This document shows positions 62,478 to 64,000 of a stretch of 64,000 bases of DNA, one piece after another. The position numbers and the translations under genes are program-made. Numbering within the stretch: the first letter of the stretch is position 1; each line of letters starts with the position of its first letter. The DNA is from JBBPYC01 sp038200275. GTDB lineage: Bacteria; Pseudomonadota; Gammaproteobacteria; Burkholderiales; Burkholderiaceae_C. Below the pieces are notes generated by a model. The model searched no databases, was not told the DNA's origin, and saw nothing but the letters and a program-made list of their open reading frames with translations. Location: the NCBI GenBank assembly GCA_038200275.1, contig JBBPYC010000026.1:62001-126000 (forward strand), given 5' to 3'.

Positions 62478-63494
62478 ATGAAGGTTTTCTACGACAAGGA
62501 TTGCGATCTGAGCCTGATCAAGGGCAAAACGGTTGCAATCATCGGCTACGGCAGCCAAGGCCACGCGCATGCGCAAAACCTGAACGACAGTGGCGTGAAA
62601 GTCGTGGTCGGCTTGCGCAAAGGCGGTGCGTCTTGGCCGAAGGTCGAGAAAGCTGGGCTGAAGGTCGCCGAAGTGGCCGATGCCGTGAAGTCGGCCGATA
62701 TCGTGATGATGCTGCTGCCCGACGAGCAGATCGCCAACGTCTACAAGAACGACGTGTTGCCTAACATCAAGCAGGGCGCTTCGGTTGTGTTCGCACACGG
62801 CTTCAACGTGCACTATGGCTTCGTGCAGCCGCGCGAAGACCTGGACGTCTGGATGGTCGCTCCAAAGGCGCCGGGTCACACTGTGCGCAGCACCTATACC
62901 CAAGGCGGCGGTGTCCCGCACCTAGTGGCGGTTGCGCAAGACAAGTCCGGCAAGGCGCGCGAGCTTGCGTTGTCGTACGCGATGGCCAACGGCGGTGGCA
63001 AAGCCGGCATCATCGAGACGAACTTCCGTGAGGAAACCGAGACCGACCTATTCGGCGAACAGGTGGTGCTGTGCGGTGGCACGGTCGAGCTGATCAAGGC
63101 GGGTTTTGAGACGTTGGTAGAAGCCGGCTATGCGCCGGAGATGGCGTACTTTGAATGCCTGCACGAGTTGAAGTTGATCGTGGATCTGATCTACGAAGGC
63201 GGCATCGCCAACATGAACTACTCGATCTCGAACAATGCTGAGTACGGCGAATACGTGAGCGGCCCGCGCATCGTGACCGAAGAGACCAAGCAGGTCATGA
63301 AGAAGGTGCTGAAAGACATCCAGACCGGCGAATACGCGAAGAGCTTCGTGCTGGAGAACGCAGGCGGTGCGCCCACGCTGGCCAGCCGGCGCCGGTTGAT
63401 GGCCGAGCACGAGATTGAGGTCGTCGGCGAGAAACTGCGTGCGATGATGCCCTGGATCAAGAAAAACAAGCTGGTCGATCAGACCCGCAATTGA
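62478..63494 (+). CDS. ilvC: Ketol-acid reductoisomerase (NADP(+))
   Basis: A 338-residue class I enzyme. It starts MKVFYDKDCDLSLIKGKTVA, preceded by GAGGAG eleven bases upstream, which decides the ATG at 62478 over the TTG at 62469. The nucleotide motif is VAIIGYGSQGHAHAQNL, and metal ligands are in NFREETETDLFGEQVVLCGG. Last gene of the ilvB-ilvN-ilvC group, 35 bases after ilvN. Confidence 0.97.
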   Translation: MKVFYDKDCDLSLIKGKTVAIIGYGSQGHAHAQNLNDSGVKVVVGLRKGGASWPKVEKAGLKVAEVADAVKSADIVMMLLPDEQIANVYKNDVLPNIKQGASVVFAHGFNVHYGFVQPREDLDVWMVAPKAPGHTVRSTYTQGGGVPHLVAVAQDKSGKARELALSYAMANGGGKAGIIETNFREETETDLFGEQVVLCGGTVELIKAGFETLVEAGYAPEMAYFECLHELKLIVDLIYEGGIANMNYSISNNAEYGEYVSGPRIVTEETKQVMKKVLKDIQTGEYAKSFVLENAGGAPTLASRRRLMAEHEIEVVGEKLRAMMPWIKKNKLVDQTRN

Positions 63495-63525
63495 GCCCGT
63501 GGGCAGCACTTGGTGCCTCCGTTGC

Positions 63526-63544
63526 CGTTGCCCATTGGGCAACG
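63526..63544 (+). other. Perfect hairpin between ilvC and pssA
   Basis: CGTTGCCC and GGGCAACG form an exact eight-base stem with a three-base loop 32 bases after the ilvC stop and 40 before pssA. There is no T tract after it, so it is not a standard Rho-independent terminator. It could be a transcript-stability or processing structure at the operon boundary. Confidence 0.45.
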
Positions 63545-63583
63545 TGCAGTACACGCACTGGTTCGGCCACGCATTGCTGAAGC

Positions 63584-64000
63584 ATGCACGACGACACTGA
63601 CGCGACCGAGCGGCCGGAGGGCAATTCCCTTCAGCGCCGACGCAGGAAGGGTATCTACATCCTGCCGAACCTGTTCACGGTGGCCGCGCTGTTCGGCGGC
63701 TTTTACGCGATCGTGATGGCGATGAATGGGCGCTTTGATCTGGCTGCAACAGGTGTGTTTGCGGCAATGGTGCTCGACAGCCTGGATGGCAGGGTAGCGC
63801 GCCTGACCAACACGCAAAGCGCGTTCGGCGAGCAAATGGATTCGCTGTCCGACATGGTGTCGTTTGGCGCCGCACCAGGGCTGATTGCGTATGAATGGGC
63901 GCTGCGGCCGCTCGGTCGCTGGGGCTGGATTGCCGCGTTTGTCTACTGCGCTTGCGCAGCCCTGCGGCTGGCACGCTTCAACGTGAACACCAGCGTTGTC
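63584..64000 (+). CDS. pssA: CDP-diacylglycerol--serine O-phosphatidyltransferase (partial, 3' end outside window)
   Basis: The 139 visible residues match the start of phosphatidylserine synthase, a membrane enzyme of phospholipid synthesis. The CDP-alcohol phosphotransferase signature DGRVARLTNTQSAFGEQMDS, followed by LSD, fits D-G-x2-A-R-x8-G-x3-D-x3-D. Hydrophobic helices surround it (IYILPNLFTVAALFGGFYAI). Starts 89 bases after ilvC. Its usual partner psd is not between ilvC and pssA here. Confidence 0.93.
   Translation, partial: MHDDTDATERPEGNSLQRRRRKGIYILPNLFTVAALFGGFYAIVMAMNGRFDLAATGVFAAMVLDSLDGRVARLTNTQSAFGEQMDSLSDMVSFGAAPGLIAYEWALRPLGRWGWIAAFVYCACAALRLARFNVNTSVV

Noticed and set aside
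1..64000. Mobile elements, prophage, CRISPR arrays, tRNA or rRNA genes
   Set aside because: No transposase, integrase or phage gene, no regularly spaced repeats and no tRNA/rRNA-like stretch was recognised in any gap. A subtle tRNA could only be excluded with a dedicated scan.

Overview
The window is GC-rich chromosomal DNA of a betaproteobacterium, most likely of the order Burkholderiales. The evidence is gene content and order: sdhC-sdhD-sdhA-sdhB-sdhE-gltA beside a GntR regulator and mdh, then leuC-(entericidin)-leuD-leuB-asd-fimV-truA-trpF-trpB-trpA-accD on one strand, ilvB-ilvN-ilvC-pssA at the right end, and a sigma factor/DUF3619/DUF3106 operon. I see no insertion sequences, prophage, CRISPR array, tRNA or rRNA. 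No species can be named from this alone.

Layout. 1-3.5 kb: the 3' part of a catabolic operon with a tripartite TRAP transporter (dctP, dctQ, partial dctM) preceded by a broken denD-like sugar-acid dehydrogenase. 3.6-7.1 kb: a DUF3072-like ORF, electron-transfer flavoprotein:ubiquinone oxidoreductase, a short-chain dehydrogenase and a hotdog thioesterase. 7.1-25.8 kb: a long minus-strand run of central metabolism (acetyl-CoA carboxylase beta subunit, tryptophan and leucine synthesis, aspartate-semialdehyde dehydrogenase, FimV, TruA, an SMP-30 lactonase, citrate synthase, succinate dehydrogenase). 26-29 kb: a GntR regulator divergent from malate dehydrogenase, with a palindromic operator candidate between them, then a citrate-lyase-like aldolase. 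29-32.4 kb: an exported basic protein, YqeY, S21 and an HI0933-type flavoprotein.

32.5-35.7 kb: a tightly coupled three-gene cassette of the little-studied HPr-rel-A type (PqqD-like protein, HprK-related kinase, nucleotidyltransferase), followed by a secreted protein of unknown function that may be its partner. 35.7-38.7 kb: glnS, a secreted heptad-repeat protein and the fluoride exporter crcB.

38.7-51.3 kb: an aryl-polyene/xanthomonadin-type lipid-pigment cluster, all on the minus strand. It has acyltransferases, a glycosyltransferase, an acyl carrier protein, a COG4648 membrane protein, an acyl-activating enzyme, a hotdog dehydratase, a LolA-like protein, an MMPL exporter, a lipoprotein hydrolase, a polysaccharide deacetylase and a methyltransferase. 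It contains no ketosynthase or ketoreductase, and its flavin halogenase is a pseudogene with internal deletions and a frameshift. The pathway is therefore either split across the genome or decaying.

51.5-64 kb: a proton-pumping pyrophosphatase and a soluble pyrophosphatase in divergent orientation, a FemAB-like acyltransferase, P-II protein, LOG and RDD proteins, the sigma/DUF3619/DUF3106 operon, then branched-chain amino acid genes and a partial pssA.

The most notable points are the HPr-rel-A cassette with its candidate secreted partner, the polyene cluster without its chain-building enzymes, the decayed halogenase, an apparent CTG start for truA, mutually exclusive hairpins between leuD and leuB, and a sigma factor operon that looks like an uncharacterised envelope-sensing module. 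Statements about families come from memory; no database search was possible.
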